Source of the DNA: Catalimonadaceae bacterium JC749
Lineage (GTDB): Bacteria; Bacteroidota; Bacteroidia; Cytophagales; Cyclobacteriaceae
NCBI GenBank assembly: GCA_021730635.1
Contig: JAJNNC010000004.1
Coordinates: 489,615-553,614 of the forward strand
Direction of reading: 5' to 3'
Length of the DNA stretch: 64,000 nucleotides
Under the pieces are notes generated by a model. The model saw only the letters and a program-made list of their open reading frames with translations, was not told where the DNA came from and ran no database searches. Shown here piece by piece: positions 9,059-17,931 of the stretch (positions are counted from its first letter, which is position 1; the number at the start of each line of letters is the position of its first letter). Made by a program: the position numbers and the translations under genes.

Positions 9059-9673
9059 ATGGATAACCCTTTTTTTACCCGGGGCTTTCTAGGAAAAAAA
9101 CGTGACCAACTGGCTGATCGACTGCCGCCAGGCCAGTATAAGGAAGAAGATTTTCCCGTGCTTTCTGCTGGTCCTACTCCTGCTATTTCGCTGGAGGAGT
9201 GGCGATTTACTATTCGAGGATTGGTGAACGCTTCTAAAACCTGGGATTGGCAGGAATTTCAGGCCCTGCCTTCTATGTCTTTTACCAAAGATATACACTG
9301 TGTTACCAAGTGGTCCAAGTTGGATACACACTGGCAGGGAGTGAGTATAGATACGCTTTTATCCTATGTGGAAATTTCGCCTAAGGCTTTGTTTGTAAAA
9401 GCGTACTGTTATGGGGGGTATACTACCAATATTCCCTTGGCAGATCTAACCCAGGAGAAAGCTTTCATCGCTTATCAATTTGAGGGTCAGCCTTTAGCGG
9501 CTGAGCATGGCGGTCCCGCCCGTTTGGTCGTGCCACATCTTTATTTTTGGAAGAGTGCCAAATGGATACAAGGGTTACAGCTGATGGACCAGAATCGTCC
9601 TGGATTCTGGGAAAATTTTGGTTATCACATGTATGGTGATCCCTGGAAAGAACAACGATATCAGGGTGACTAA
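9059..9673 (+). CDS. sulfite oxidase-like molybdopterin oxidoreductase, minimal form
   Basis: The 204-residue protein is a short version of the sulfite oxidase-like molybdopterin fold. The Mo-coordinating cysteine is C81 in DIHCVTKWS, after a strand-rich start (LEEWRFTIRGLV). Later segments LFVKAYCYGGYT, PLAAEHGGPARLVVP and YFWKSAKWIQGL match the cofactor pocket of the family. There is no Tat signal, no haem domain and no dimerisation domain, so it should be cytoplasmic. Its stop overlaps the start of the flavin reductase gene (TAATG), which indicates a tightly coupled two-subunit system in which the reductase exchanges electrons with the molybdenum site. The substrate is unknown. Confidence 0.85.
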   Translation: MDNPFFTRGFLGKKRDQLADRLPPGQYKEEDFPVLSAGPTPAISLEEWRFTIRGLVNASKTWDWQEFQALPSMSFTKDIHCVTKWSKLDTHWQGVSIDTLLSYVEISPKALFVKAYCYGGYTTNIPLADLTQEKAFIAYQFEGQPLAAEHGGPARLVVPHLYFWKSAKWIQGLQLMDQNRPGFWENFGYHMYGDPWKEQRYQGD

Positions 9674-10419
9674 TGAACGATAACGCTTCTATTTCCTGGC
9701 AACTTGCTACGGTAAAGGATATCAGGGTGGAAAATGCGACGGTAAAAACCTTTACCTTATCCCTTTCTCATTGGGTTGCTCACCTGGCTGGTCAATATTA
9801 CGACATACGTCTTACCGCACCGGATGGGTATCAGGCTCAGCGAAGTTATTCTGTTGCTTCAGAGCCCGGACAAGTGGGTGAAATTCAGCTGACTATTGAA
9901 AATTTAGCAGAAGGGGAGGTGTCTTCATTTATGCATGAAGTGGTTGAGATCGGCGATCAACTGGAAGTCCGTGGACCTATAGGAAAGTATTTTGTGTGGC
10001 AACCTAAGCGAAAGGAACCTTTGTTGTTGGTTGGTGGGGGATCAGGTGTTGTTCCCCTCATGGCGATTTTAAGACATCGAGCAGCGGTTGGTGCTATGAA
10101 TTATACCAAGCTATTATACAGTGTTCGTTCTCCGGAGCATCTTATCTATGCGGAGGAACTCAGGAAAATGCAACAGGAAGGAGAGAGACTAGCTATTCAT
10201 TTGACCTATACTCGCTCAATACCTGAGCAGTGGGCTGGTTATCAAAGACGGGTGGATCGTGCTATCCTTGAGGAGTTATTACATACATATCCTGAAACAC
10301 CCTTAGCTTATCTATGTGGTCCAGATTCCTTTGTAGAGCAGGTAGCTGTCCACTTAGTGAATATAGGATTGCCAACTGCTTCCATTCTAACAGAAAGATT
10401 TGGTCCGTCAGGTTCTTGA
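9673..10419 (+). CDS. FAD/NAD(P)H ferredoxin reductase-type electron transfer protein
   Basis: The 248-residue protein has a ferredoxin-NADP reductase-type fold: an FAD-binding barrel with RSYSVASEP (about 55-63), a nucleotide-binding half with LLLVGGGSGVVPLMAIL (about 117-133), and the late YLCGPDSFVE motif. It lacks a 2Fe-2S domain at either end. The start codon overlaps the molybdoenzyme stop by one base. Read together, the pair most likely forms an oxidoreductase in which this subunit passes electrons between NAD(P)H and the molybdenum centre. The partner assignment is inferred from the overlap. Confidence 0.88.
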   Translation: MNDNASISWQLATVKDIRVENATVKTFTLSLSHWVAHLAGQYYDIRLTAPDGYQAQRSYSVASEPGQVGEIQLTIENLAEGEVSSFMHEVVEIGDQLEVRGPIGKYFVWQPKRKEPLLLVGGGSGVVPLMAILRHRAAVGAMNYTKLLYSVRSPEHLIYAEELRKMQQEGERLAIHLTYTRSIPEQWAGYQRRVDRAILEELLHTYPETPLAYLCGPDSFVEQVAVHLVNIGLPTASILTERFGPSGS

Positions 10420-10631
10420 TATAAGGCATTGTAGTTTCATGATATTATTCAGGGGAATAGTAAAATGGTTCCTGTGTTCTGAGTAATGTAGTTGTCAGTT
10501 AACAAATAAATATAATGCAGTCATTAACTTTAAATAATAAATTTGTTATGTAACTATAGTTATGTTAAGCAATAAATAGATCTTTTTAAAACAAAAAAAT
10601 AGGGGAAAAGCTTATATGTATAAAATATCAT
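10420..10631. promoter_or_regulatory. AT-rich intergenic region with palindromes before the FGGY kinase
   Basis: This 212-base gap is clearly richer in A and T than the flanks. It holds a perfect 12-base palindrome, TAACTATAGTTA, at 10551-10562, and an inverted repeat TAACAAAT (10500-10507) with ATTTGTTA (10541-10548). Either could be an operator for a sugar-responsive regulator of the kinase gene. No clean TAnnTTTG promoter box was seen. The regulatory role is inference. Confidence 0.3.
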
Positions 10632-12092
10632 ATGTCGATAAATCAACTTATTCTGGGAGTCGACATTGGTACTACCAATGTGAAAGTTTTGGCGGCTGAT
10701 CATAATGGCCATGAGTATGGTGTGGCACAAAACTCATACTCAATTATTCAGCCTGATGTTGGCTACAGAGAGCAAAATCCTGAAGAAATATTTAGTGTAA
10801 CCCAGGAAACAATTTCAGACGTTCTAGCAAACGTACAGCTACCTATTGCAGGGATATGTTTTACATCTGCCATGCACAGCATCATAGCTGTCGATAAAAA
10901 AGGTGCATTACTTACCAATGCCATTATTTGGGCCGATACCCGCAGTGTCAGTTATGCGCAAGCTCTCAGATCTACTGAGCTTGGAAAATTTATTTATAGT
11001 CGGACCGGAGCGCCTTTGCATGCCATGCTTCCCTTATGCAAAATTGCCTGGATTCGTGACAATCTACCGGAGGTGTTTAACCATACCCATAAATTTATAT
11101 CCCTCAAAGAATATTTTTTCTTTAAATGGTTCGACAGATTTGTTATAGATTATTCAATTGCTTCAGCTACTGGTTTATTTGACATACATCAATTAATGTG
11201 GTTGCCAGAAGCCCTGGAGTTCTGCGGGATCACAGAGAATCACCTATCCGAATTATTTCCTACTACCCATTTGATGCATTCTTTACCGAATACTGTAGCA
11301 GAGCAATTCAATATCCCGGTAGAAACACCTTTTATTTTAGGTGCCAGTGATGGGTGTTTGGCTAATCTAAGTGCCAGTGGACTCACCTCTGAGGAAGCAA
11401 CTTTGACTTTAGGAACCAGCGGTGCTATTAGAATAACCGTGCAGGACTTTGTAAATGATGACCAAATGCGAGTCTTTAACTATGTGCTGACTGAACAATA
11501 TAGAATTGTAGGAGGGCCTACTAACAATGGAGGCATTATTTTAGACTGGTTACTGCAGAATTTGTTTCCTGATATAGCTGGACCAGAAGAACTTTTTCAA
11601 TTAGTAAAAAATATAACTCCAGGTGCTGAAGGACTAGTATGTGTCCCTTATCTATATGGAGAAAGATCTCCGGTTTGGAATGAAAACGAAGTAGGGCGAT
11701 TTTATGGAGTGCAAAGTCTACACAACCGTACTCATTTCGCCAGGGCTGCTTTGGAAGGGATAGTCTTTAATATTCTAACCATAAGCCAGGGTGTTCAGGC
11801 AGCTGCTTCAAAAAAAATTAAAGCCATATGGGCAGATGGAGGATTAACTCGTTCTGACTTTATTGTACAAATGATTTCTGATATATTCAATCTACCTGTA
11901 TATATATCAGAAAGTAGTCATGGTACAGACCGTGGAGCGGTTTTGCTAGGTGCTTATGCATTGGGAAAAACTAACACTTTAGAAACAAAGTCAAAGCCAT
12001 CTAAAACATTTGCACCTAATGCTGATCAATCTGCTTTATATCATCATACTTATCAAAAATATCTAAAATTATTAGAGGTTAAATTAGATTAA
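10632..12092 (+). CDS. gntK: FGGY-family carbohydrate kinase, gluconokinase-like
   Basis: The 486-residue protein is an FGGY kinase. The N-terminal phosphate loop is LGVDIGTTNVKVLAAD, the mid region has ICFTSAMHSI and AIIWADTRS, and the C-terminal half has TLTLGTSGAIR, GGPTNNGGIILDWL, VCVPYLYGERSPVWN and IWADGGLTRS. The NNGG/LDWL combination is what I associate with gluconate kinases of this family, so 6-phosphogluconate formation is the best guess; xylulose or related sugars remain possible. The gene is noticeably more AT-rich than those upstream and uses many ATA, TTA and AGA codons. No transporter or dehydrogenase for gluconate lies beside it. Confidence 0.75.
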   Translation: MSINQLILGVDIGTTNVKVLAADHNGHEYGVAQNSYSIIQPDVGYREQNPEEIFSVTQETISDVLANVQLPIAGICFTSAMHSIIAVDKKGALLTNAIIWADTRSVSYAQALRSTELGKFIYSRTGAPLHAMLPLCKIAWIRDNLPEVFNHTHKFISLKEYFFFKWFDRFVIDYSIASATGLFDIHQLMWLPEALEFCGITENHLSELFPTTHLMHSLPNTVAEQFNIPVETPFILGASDGCLANLSASGLTSEEATLTLGTSGAIRITVQDFVNDDQMRVFNYVLTEQYRIVGGPTNNGGIILDWLLQNLFPDIAGPEELFQLVKNITPGAEGLVCVPYLYGERSPVWNENEVGRFYGVQSLHNRTHFARAALEGIVFNILTISQGVQAAASKKIKAIWADGGLTRSDFIVQMISDIFNLPVYISESSHGTDRGAVLLGAYALGKTNTLETKSKPSKTFAPNADQSALYHHTYQKYLKLLEVKLD

Positions 12093-12278
12093 ATCAAGGC
12101 CCGTAATACTCCAATTTATTACGATGAATTTGTTCAATAATATATATTATGTTAAGTTAAATAACTTATGTAGCTCCTTCTCCATATTTTGATGTTAGTT
12201 GTTAGTTTATATTTCTTATTTGGCTTATACAGCTTTTATCATTATATCATTGTTAACCAAACGGTTGAATGCTTAACT

Positions 12279-12527
12279 TCATCGTATCTCAAATAATAAA
12301 TAGGTTTCATCAGCAATCAGGTTAATAGTTACTGAAGATTCATTGATTAATGTATCAATAGTGTATTCATCTACTGCTTCTTTAAAGAATCTGTGTAATG
12401 GTCTATTCCATAAAGGAACCTCATTAAAATATACTTTAAGGCTATTTTGTTCAAATTTGAAATACTTCCGATTGCTTGAAAGTTTAATTTTTCTCTGGTG
12501 TCTGGCAGCTACTGGATACTGCTGAGA
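12279..12527 (-). pseudogene. possible C-terminal gene remnant (no start codon)
   Basis: The minus strand is open for 82 codons from just after a TAA (12528-12530) to a TGA (12279-12281). The peptide has a balanced, protein-like composition with alternating hydrophobic and charged residues, including SSNRKYFKFEQNSLKVYF, EVPLWNRPLHRFF and ending ADETYLLFEIR. No ATG precedes these segments and no continuation was found upstream in other frames. I do not recognise the family. By chance alone an 82-codon open frame is uncommon in DNA this AT-rich, but it could still be coincidental. Confidence 0.3.
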
Positions 12528-12654
12528 TTATTATAGCTATAAAAAAATAGCCTAAATTTTAAATTTTTCTTATATTCCCTATGCTGTGAACGTTACTTAA
12601 TATTTAACTTCTACTTTAGTAAACTACTTTATGATTCTGGATCTAGCTGATTCA

Positions 12655-12786
12655 TCAAAACTTAGCTTTCCCAATCACAATATTTTGACTTATTGATCCC
12701 ATTTCAAATCGGTAATTCAAGTATTCTCTTGATCGTAATTTTATATAAAAACTATAGTGGGAAATTTTTACATAAAGAATCATCAT
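12655..12786 (-). other. 43-codon open frame, uncertain
   Basis: Starting with two consecutive ATG codons, this minus-strand frame encodes a basic 43-residue peptide including YSFYIKLRSREYLNYRF and ending IVIGKAKF. It lies upstream (in minus-strand sense) of the 82-codon fragment but in a separate frame. It could be a small gene, another piece of the same decayed gene, or noise. No clear ribosome binding site was identified. Confidence 0.2.
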
Positions 12787-13163
12787 ATCGAAATCTTTCA
12801 GGTTAATTTTTCTTAGGTGCTAAAAGCATATGCTCTAAAGTATTGGAGCATTACGAACTACACTAGCATTATTTATCAATCTAAATTGATAAAATTTCTA
12901 CATCCACTCTTCTCCTCTCTCCTTTTACTCAGATGAATTTGCTTTTTGTTTTTTTATTGACTCTATATTTGATTAACATAATTTTAGTTACATAACAATT
13001 TATTATTTTGACCTACGGGTTCAGCTGACGACTAGTCATACAGGAATTTGCACTTTAATAATATTAAATTATATATTACTTATGTATTTAATTCTCTTTG
13101 TTATGGAAAAAGATTGACATTCTATTATCTATTTTGCTCACTGAAAATATTTCTTTCGGAACT

Positions 13164-14225
13164 ATGACATCAGCGAAATATAAAATTGTCCTTATCAGTG
13201 CCTCGTTGCTTATATTGTCCCATTATGCGAGATCTCAAAGTAACACTTGTAATTCCTCTCAAAATGGAAACTGGAATACATTGAGTTCCTGGGGTTGTGG
13301 CAGTATTCCGAAAGATGGAGCTTTATCAGGTTGGTCTAGAGAATATATTTATATAAATCATGAAATCTATATTGCTGATAATGCAACCATTGATCTAAGA
13401 GATTCTGAGGTAATTGAGCTGGTCATAACTTCAGGACATACACTGACATTTAGACCTAATGCAAAGCTACTTTTACCTGAAAATGCACAAATTACCATTC
13501 AGAATGGTGGTACTATTCATGCTGAGGATGCCAATAGCGACAATCTGATTCTCATGGGCAATTCAGGAATAGCCGGTACAGACCTGTTTAGTTCAGGTAC
13601 CGGCGTATGGGGTGAGTCATGCGGTTGTTATAGTGGTGATGTAACCGGGCCAAAAACCCTGGATAAATTCACAAGCGCTTCTACCTTACCAGTTGCCCTA
13701 CTTTATTTTAATGCGGAATCAAACCACACTAAAGTTCAGCTTAAATGGGAAACAGAGAGAGAAACAAACTTTAATTATTTTGAGGTAGAACGATCCAGCG
13801 ATAATATGTACTTCTCTAAATTAACTACTGTACAGGGAATGGGTAATGATCATTTACCTAAAAAATATTATTATAATGATTTGACACCCTCAGAAGGATA
13901 TACCTACTATAGGCTTAAAATGATAGATTTTGATGAAAAATACTATTATAGTCCTGTTGTAACCATATCCCCTACCCTTTCTCCCTCAGCCTACATTTAT
14001 CCGAAAATAAACAAATCTACCGATCAATGGATGCTTTACACCTCCCATGAATTCAAAAACGCTACCATTCATTTTATGCAAATGAATGGAAAACTTACTA
14101 AAACCCTTTTCTTACACTCAAATCAGAATAATACCTTGAGCCTACATGAATTGCAACCAGGTATGTATACAGTGACCATTTCAATAGATAATCATCAGTT
14201 TACAGACAAAATTATTATTCAATAA
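13164..14225 (+). CDS. T9SS-secreted protein with type A sorting domain
   Basis: The 353-residue protein has a signal peptide (ALA-like end near LSHYARSQS), a domain starting NGNWNTLSSWGCGSIP with strand repeats (about 30-150) like those of G8-type or polysaccharide-associated secreted proteins, a fibronectin-like segment (VALLYFNAESNHTKVQLKW, about 178-290), and a C-terminal Por-type sorting domain (about 290-353) with LSLHELQPGMYTVTIS and the ending TDKIIIQ. The protein should cross the outer membrane through the type IX system and be anchored or released. ATG at 13164 starts directly before the signal peptide; a TTG 66 bases upstream is less likely. The ligand or substrate is unknown. The gene shares the AT-rich character of its neighbours. 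Confidence 0.82.
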   Translation: MTSAKYKIVLISASLLILSHYARSQSNTCNSSQNGNWNTLSSWGCGSIPKDGALSGWSREYIYINHEIYIADNATIDLRDSEVIELVITSGHTLTFRPNAKLLLPENAQITIQNGGTIHAEDANSDNLILMGNSGIAGTDLFSSGTGVWGESCGCYSGDVTGPKTLDKFTSASTLPVALLYFNAESNHTKVQLKWETERETNFNYFEVERSSDNMYFSKLTTVQGMGNDHLPKKYYYNDLTPSEGYTYYRLKMIDFDEKYYYSPVVTISPTLSPSAYIYPKINKSTDQWMLYTSHEFKNATIHFMQMNGKLTKTLFLHSNQNNTLSLHELQPGMYTVTISIDNHQFTDKIIIQ

Positions 14226-14250
14226 ACCTAACGATGATAGTTTTTAGTTT

Positions 14251-15078
14251 CTAATGGAACGCTGATGACTTCATAGCATTTTTAGCAAACTGTTTTTCCA
14301 GCCATTCTAAAATATAATCAGCATCTTCTCTCCAGGTCTTTTGCCCTAACACGAAATGATTACGTCCAGGGAACTCCTTGTAATCTAATACTGATCCATT
14401 TCTCCTATATCTTTTATAATTCCTTAAATTTAGATGAGCGGGAATAATTGTCCCTTTTTCACCGGAGGTAAGTAAGAGTGGTGGATGAGGTTTATCATAA
14501 TTGACCTTCGCGGCACTGGTCAATCCACCTCTGGCAACTGATTTAGATTCTGGGATTGTATATGCCTCATAGGCTGCTTTCTGTTCTTCTAACGGCATCC
14601 CATTTACAAAAGCGTACTGCCAGTCCTTGAAAGACATCAGATAAGTCTTTTTAAGAGAGGAAAATAGACCTAAAGCTTTCCACCCGGCTCTCAGAAATGA
14701 AAATTCATACGGAAAAACACCCAAAGTAGGTACTGAATGGATAGCGACCCCTGCTGCAGCCAGATCACGGTTGACAATAATCTGGGTGATCAAACCACCT
14801 AAAGAATGACCAATCACAATGGGTCTCTCCTGAAAACTTTTTACGATTTTTATATAATGATCAATGAGTTCATTCAGTGTCAAAGCAGCCAGATCTAAAT
14901 CATTAGGTTGTCTTTTTCTTAATACGTCTGCAGATGCTTCTTTACAAGGCCAAGGCGGAGCTATGGTTGCATATCCTTTGTTTTCAAAATATATCTTCCA
15001 CTCATCCCAGCAAGTATGGCTCACAAAAGCACCAGTGATAAAAACAATATTTTTTGGCGAAAGAGTATTTGTATTCAT
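14251..15078 (-). CDS. alpha/beta hydrolase
   Basis: The 275-residue protein has the nucleophile elbow GHSLGGL with S92, an N-terminal oxyanion strand IVFITGAFVSHTCWDEW, a late acid-bearing strand (LLLTSGEKGTIIP) and the catalytic His in GRNHFVLG. It resembles general alpha/beta hydrolases annotated as lysophospholipase-like or esterase, without a signal peptide. It is the last of four minus-strand genes; 67 bases separate it from the upstream esterase gene. The substrate is not evident. Confidence 0.85.
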   Translation of the reverse strand: MNTNTLSPKNIVFITGAFVSHTCWDEWKIYFENKGYATIAPPWPCKEASADVLRKRQPNDLDLAALTLNELIDHYIKIVKSFQERPIVIGHSLGGLITQIIVNRDLAAAGVAIHSVPTLGVFPYEFSFLRAGWKALGLFSSLKKTYLMSFKDWQYAFVNGMPLEEQKAAYEAYTIPESKSVARGGLTSAAKVNYDKPHPPLLLTSGEKGTIIPAHLNLRNYKRYRRNGSVLDYKEFPGRNHFVLGQKTWREDADYILEWLEKQFAKNAMKSSAFH

Positions 15079-15145
15079 GGTATCTTAGAAATTTAGGGTT
15101 GTTACTCAATGATAGCAATACACTGCTTTATAGACATTAAACACC

Positions 15146-16141
15146 TCATCCAAGATACTTTGTCAACGCTGCCGCTGCATGTACAAAAAGAGAGCGAGTG
15201 GTTGGAAGGTGAGCCAATCCGTTTAATAAACCGAAGTCATGGATCATCCCGTTATATCGCACAGTGGTGACAGTCACACCTGCTTCATCCAGTTTTCTAC
15301 CATAAGCTTCACCCTCATCTCGTAGAACATCACTCTCTGCGACCTGGATCAGCGTAGGTGGCAAACCACTTAATTGGTTGGTTGTAGCCCGCAAGGGCGC
15401 TACATAGATTTCTTTTCGCTCGTTGGGATCAGTAGTATATTGATCGTACATCCACTTAATCAATGGAGTAGTCAGGAAACGATCTTCTCCAAATTGTTGA
15501 TAAGATTTCGTGGTAAAATTATTATCCACAGTGGGCCACATTAATATTTGCAACTTAAAGTTCGGTCCTCCATTTTCTTTGGCCATCAAAGTGGTGACGG
15601 TACTCATATTTCCTCCCACACTGTTGCCTACAATAGCCATATTCTTACCATCTACCTGTATTTCATGACCCTGCTCGGCAACCCACTGAGCAGCAGCGTA
15701 TATTTCATGAATGGCCTGCGGATAATGTGCTTCCGGAGAGGGTGTATAATTCACAAACACGCACGCATAACCAGAAAGAACGACCAGGTCACGAACCATT
15801 CTTTTATGGGTAGGGTAATCTCCTAATATCCATCCCCCTCCATGAATAAAAAGGAATACTGGCAATGTTCCTGCCACACCTTCAGGTCTGACGATATTAA
15901 GCTTTATGGTATACCCTCGACTTTGGATAGTTTTTTCAGATTCTTCAATGCCGGAAAGGTCAACTTTGACTGAAGCCTGGGCATTTACCAAAACTTTGCG
16001 AGCTTCTTCTTTTGATAAACTTTCTACGGGTACACCTCCCGCATTTAATACTTTCAGAAATGCTTTGGTACCTGAATCAAGTCGGGAATCTTCAGTAAAA
16101 GGAATTACGGAGGAAGTTTCAAAAATAGTTGCGTTACTCAT
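15146..16141 (-). CDS. alpha/beta hydrolase of the HSL/esterase-lipase family
   Basis: This 331-residue protein shows the hormone-sensitive lipase family signature: HGGGW at 100-104 forming the oxyanion hole, and GNSVGGN with nucleophile S174. The Asp is expected in TLIQVAESDVLRDEG and the His in GMIHDFGLL. It should hydrolyse short acyl esters in the cytoplasm. It lies 174 bases downstream of the ring-cleaving dioxygenase gene in the same direction and could act on ring-cleavage or quinone-conjugate products, which is inferred only from position. Confidence 0.88.
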   Translation of the reverse strand: MSNATIFETSSVIPFTEDSRLDSGTKAFLKVLNAGGVPVESLSKEEARKVLVNAQASVKVDLSGIEESEKTIQSRGYTIKLNIVRPEGVAGTLPVFLFIHGGGWILGDYPTHKRMVRDLVVLSGYACVFVNYTPSPEAHYPQAIHEIYAAAQWVAEQGHEIQVDGKNMAIVGNSVGGNMSTVTTLMAKENGGPNFKLQILMWPTVDNNFTTKSYQQFGEDRFLTTPLIKWMYDQYTTDPNERKEIYVAPLRATTNQLSGLPPTLIQVAESDVLRDEGEAYGRKLDEAGVTVTTVRYNGMIHDFGLLNGLAHLPTTRSLFVHAAAALTKYLG

Positions 16142-16315
16142 CGTGATAGGAATAAAGTGAATGTTAAACCAACTTTACGAAGGTAAAGCGCAACCACTAG
16201 GCCCACAATTGACAAACGGTGATTAAAATTGTACAGATTACCGGTATAAAAGAAAAAAATATAGCATACCTGAATCAGAAAATTTATACGATATGCAGTA
16301 ATATAATGAGGATAA

Positions 16316-17248
16316 TCAATCAAGCGAAGGTAAAGCCTTTTCAATGTCTGAACGTCTGGGCTCATACATCCTAGGCAGTTTCAATGCTTTTCCTAAAGTT
16401 TCCAATGGTTCATCGATGGTAAATCCTGGTGAATCTGTGGCTATCTCAAACAATACTCCCCCAGGTTCACGAAAATAAATAGACATAAAATAATCACGAT
16501 TGATGGGAGGAGTAACATTGAAATTCATATCTGCCAGTCTCTCACGAAAAAACAACTGTTCTTCTTTGTCAATGGCACGAAATGCCACATGATGAACGGA
16601 ACCTGCAGCCACCTGACCTCTATGCCCATCTGGCAAACAGACTAAATCAATCAATGAAGCTCCATCAGGTGCACCTGATGCAAATCGAAAGCGGTTTACC
16701 TCTTCACTGATAAGCTGATAACCGAACAGATCAGTTAAAAGCTGAGCGGTTTTCTCATAACCCTCCAAAGAAAGTGTGACATTGTAAAACCCCTTGATCG
16801 CATAAGATGCCGGTATTCCATTTCCAGTATAAGGTTTTCTTGTATCATTGTTAGTAGAAACCAATTCCAATTTGAGACCATCAGGATCCAGAAAGGTCAG
16901 ATATTCTTCATCAAATCGTTTGGCTGGTTTGTTATAAATCACGTTCTCCTGGTCAAACCGCTTTAACCAGAAATCGAATGAATTTCCGGGCACAGAAAAG
17001 GCTGTTTCAGTAGCCTGTCCGCTACCCCTCCTCCCTTGTATAATATCTTCCCAGGGAAAAAAAGTAAGAATGGTTCCAGGTTCTCCTACCTCATTCCCAA
17101 AATAAAAATGGTAGGTGCCCGGGTCATCAAAATTGACTGTTTTTTTCACCAGTCTCAATCCAAGAATACGGGTATAAAAATCCAGATTACGTTTGGCGTT
17201 GCCGGCAATGGCCGTTACATGATGGATACCTTTTATCATTCTGTCCAT
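16316..17248 (-). CDS. mhqO: ring-cleaving dioxygenase of the VOC superfamily (MhqO-like)
   Basis: The 310-residue protein consists of two vicinal-oxygen-chelate modules. The first starts KGIHHVTAIAGNAKRNLDFY and has FGLRLV-type spacing (LGLRLVKKTVNFDD) and the metal-binding Glu in LKLELVS; the second has VHHVAFRA and GGVLFEIATD. This pattern matches MhqO/MhqA proteins that protect against hydroquinones and catechol-like compounds. The gene for an MhqD-like hydrolase is directly upstream, 35 bases away, mirroring the mhqNOD arrangement of Bacillus. Whether ring cleavage really occurs is not proven for many members. Confidence 0.85.
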   Translation of the reverse strand: MDRMIKGIHHVTAIAGNAKRNLDFYTRILGLRLVKKTVNFDDPGTYHFYFGNEVGEPGTILTFFPWEDIIQGRRGSGQATETAFSVPGNSFDFWLKRFDQENVIYNKPAKRFDEEYLTFLDPDGLKLELVSTNNDTRKPYTGNGIPASYAIKGFYNVTLSLEGYEKTAQLLTDLFGYQLISEEVNRFRFASGAPDGASLIDLVCLPDGHRGQVAAGSVHHVAFRAIDKEEQLFFRERLADMNFNVTPPINRDYFMSIYFREPGGVLFEIATDSPGFTIDEPLETLGKALKLPRMYEPRRSDIEKALPSLD

Positions 17249-17283
17249 GATAGTTTGTTAAGAAATAAATTGAAAACTATAAT

Positions 17284-17931
17284 TTAGTCAGCATTGGAAG
17301 GATCAAAGGTTCTGTTCAGAATAGCGTTTGCCCTATCAATTTCATCCTTGTTAATGGTATGCCCCATACCCGGATAAATTTTTTTGGTCACCTTGGCACC
17401 CAGATTGCTCAATATTTCTTCCGATTCGTTAATACGCTCTTCAGGAACGTGAGGATCATGGTCACTGGACCCAATAAAGATAGGGGTTTGCTGAAAATTA
17501 CCGGCGTAGGAGCCCATCTCTATCTGATCTCCCAAAAGCCCCCCGGTAAAGGCAATAATCCCTCCATACCGGTTGGCATGACGGGCACAAAACTCTAAAG
17601 CAAGGCAGGCCCCTTGAGAAAATCCCAGAAAGAAAATATCCTTCTTTTGAACACTAAGACCATCCAGGTCGTCCATAAGCTCCGATAAACCGGATAAGCT
17701 CAGGGAAAGTTGTGGTTCATTTTTAGATAAGGGCGCCAGAAAACTATAGGGATACCAGGTATTCTGTATGGCTTGTGGTGCCAGGACTGCAAAACCAGGC
17801 AGGGTCAACTCTTTGGCCAAATGAATAAAATTCTTTGCCTGATCTCCCCTCCCATGTAACATGACCAAAACTTTTTTGGCCTTGCCAATAGGTTCACCTG
17901 TTTGTGCTACGGTTTCATTATGAATAATCAT
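17284..17931 (-). CDS. mhqD: MhqD-like carboxylesterase/phospholipase
   Basis: The 215-residue protein belongs to the small phospholipase/carboxylesterase family: VLVMLHGRGDQAKNF near residue 21-35, nucleophile S105 in GFSQGACL, the acid in GSSDHDPHVP and the His in PGMGHTIN. It most resembles MhqD, a hydrolase induced by quinones and related electrophiles. It is the first gene of the four-gene minus-strand group. No MarR-type repressor such as MhqR is present in the window. Confidence 0.85.
   Translation of the reverse strand: MIIHNETVAQTGEPIGKAKKVLVMLHGRGDQAKNFIHLAKELTLPGFAVLAPQAIQNTWYPYSFLAPLSKNEPQLSLSLSGLSELMDDLDGLSVQKKDIFFLGFSQGACLALEFCARHANRYGGIIAFTGGLLGDQIEMGSYAGNFQQTPIFIGSSDHDPHVPEERINESEEILSNLGAKVTKKIYPGMGHTINKDEIDRANAILNRTFDPSNAD

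Larger units (their letters stand above)
12093..13163. other. about 1.07 kb without an intact gene, AT-rich
   Basis: No frame here has a convincing complete gene. The composition is strongly AT-rich with many short A and T runs. On the minus strand two short open stretches read like protein fragments: 82 codons at 12279-12527 without a start codon, and a 43-codon frame at 12655-12786. No tRNA, terminator with a long stem, or insertion-sequence ends were seen. The region may be a graveyard of a lost gene between two AT-rich genes. Confidence 0.5.

Noticed and set aside
12343..12525. 60-codon plus-strand open frame
   Set aside because: It lies inside the minus-strand fragment at 12279-12527 and its peptide is a low-complexity hydrophobic and Ser/Leu/Cys mix without family features.
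16138..16365. 75-codon minus-strand open frame between mhqO and the esterase
   Set aside because: It overlaps the end of mhqO in another frame and spans the intergenic gap; composition is not protein-like.
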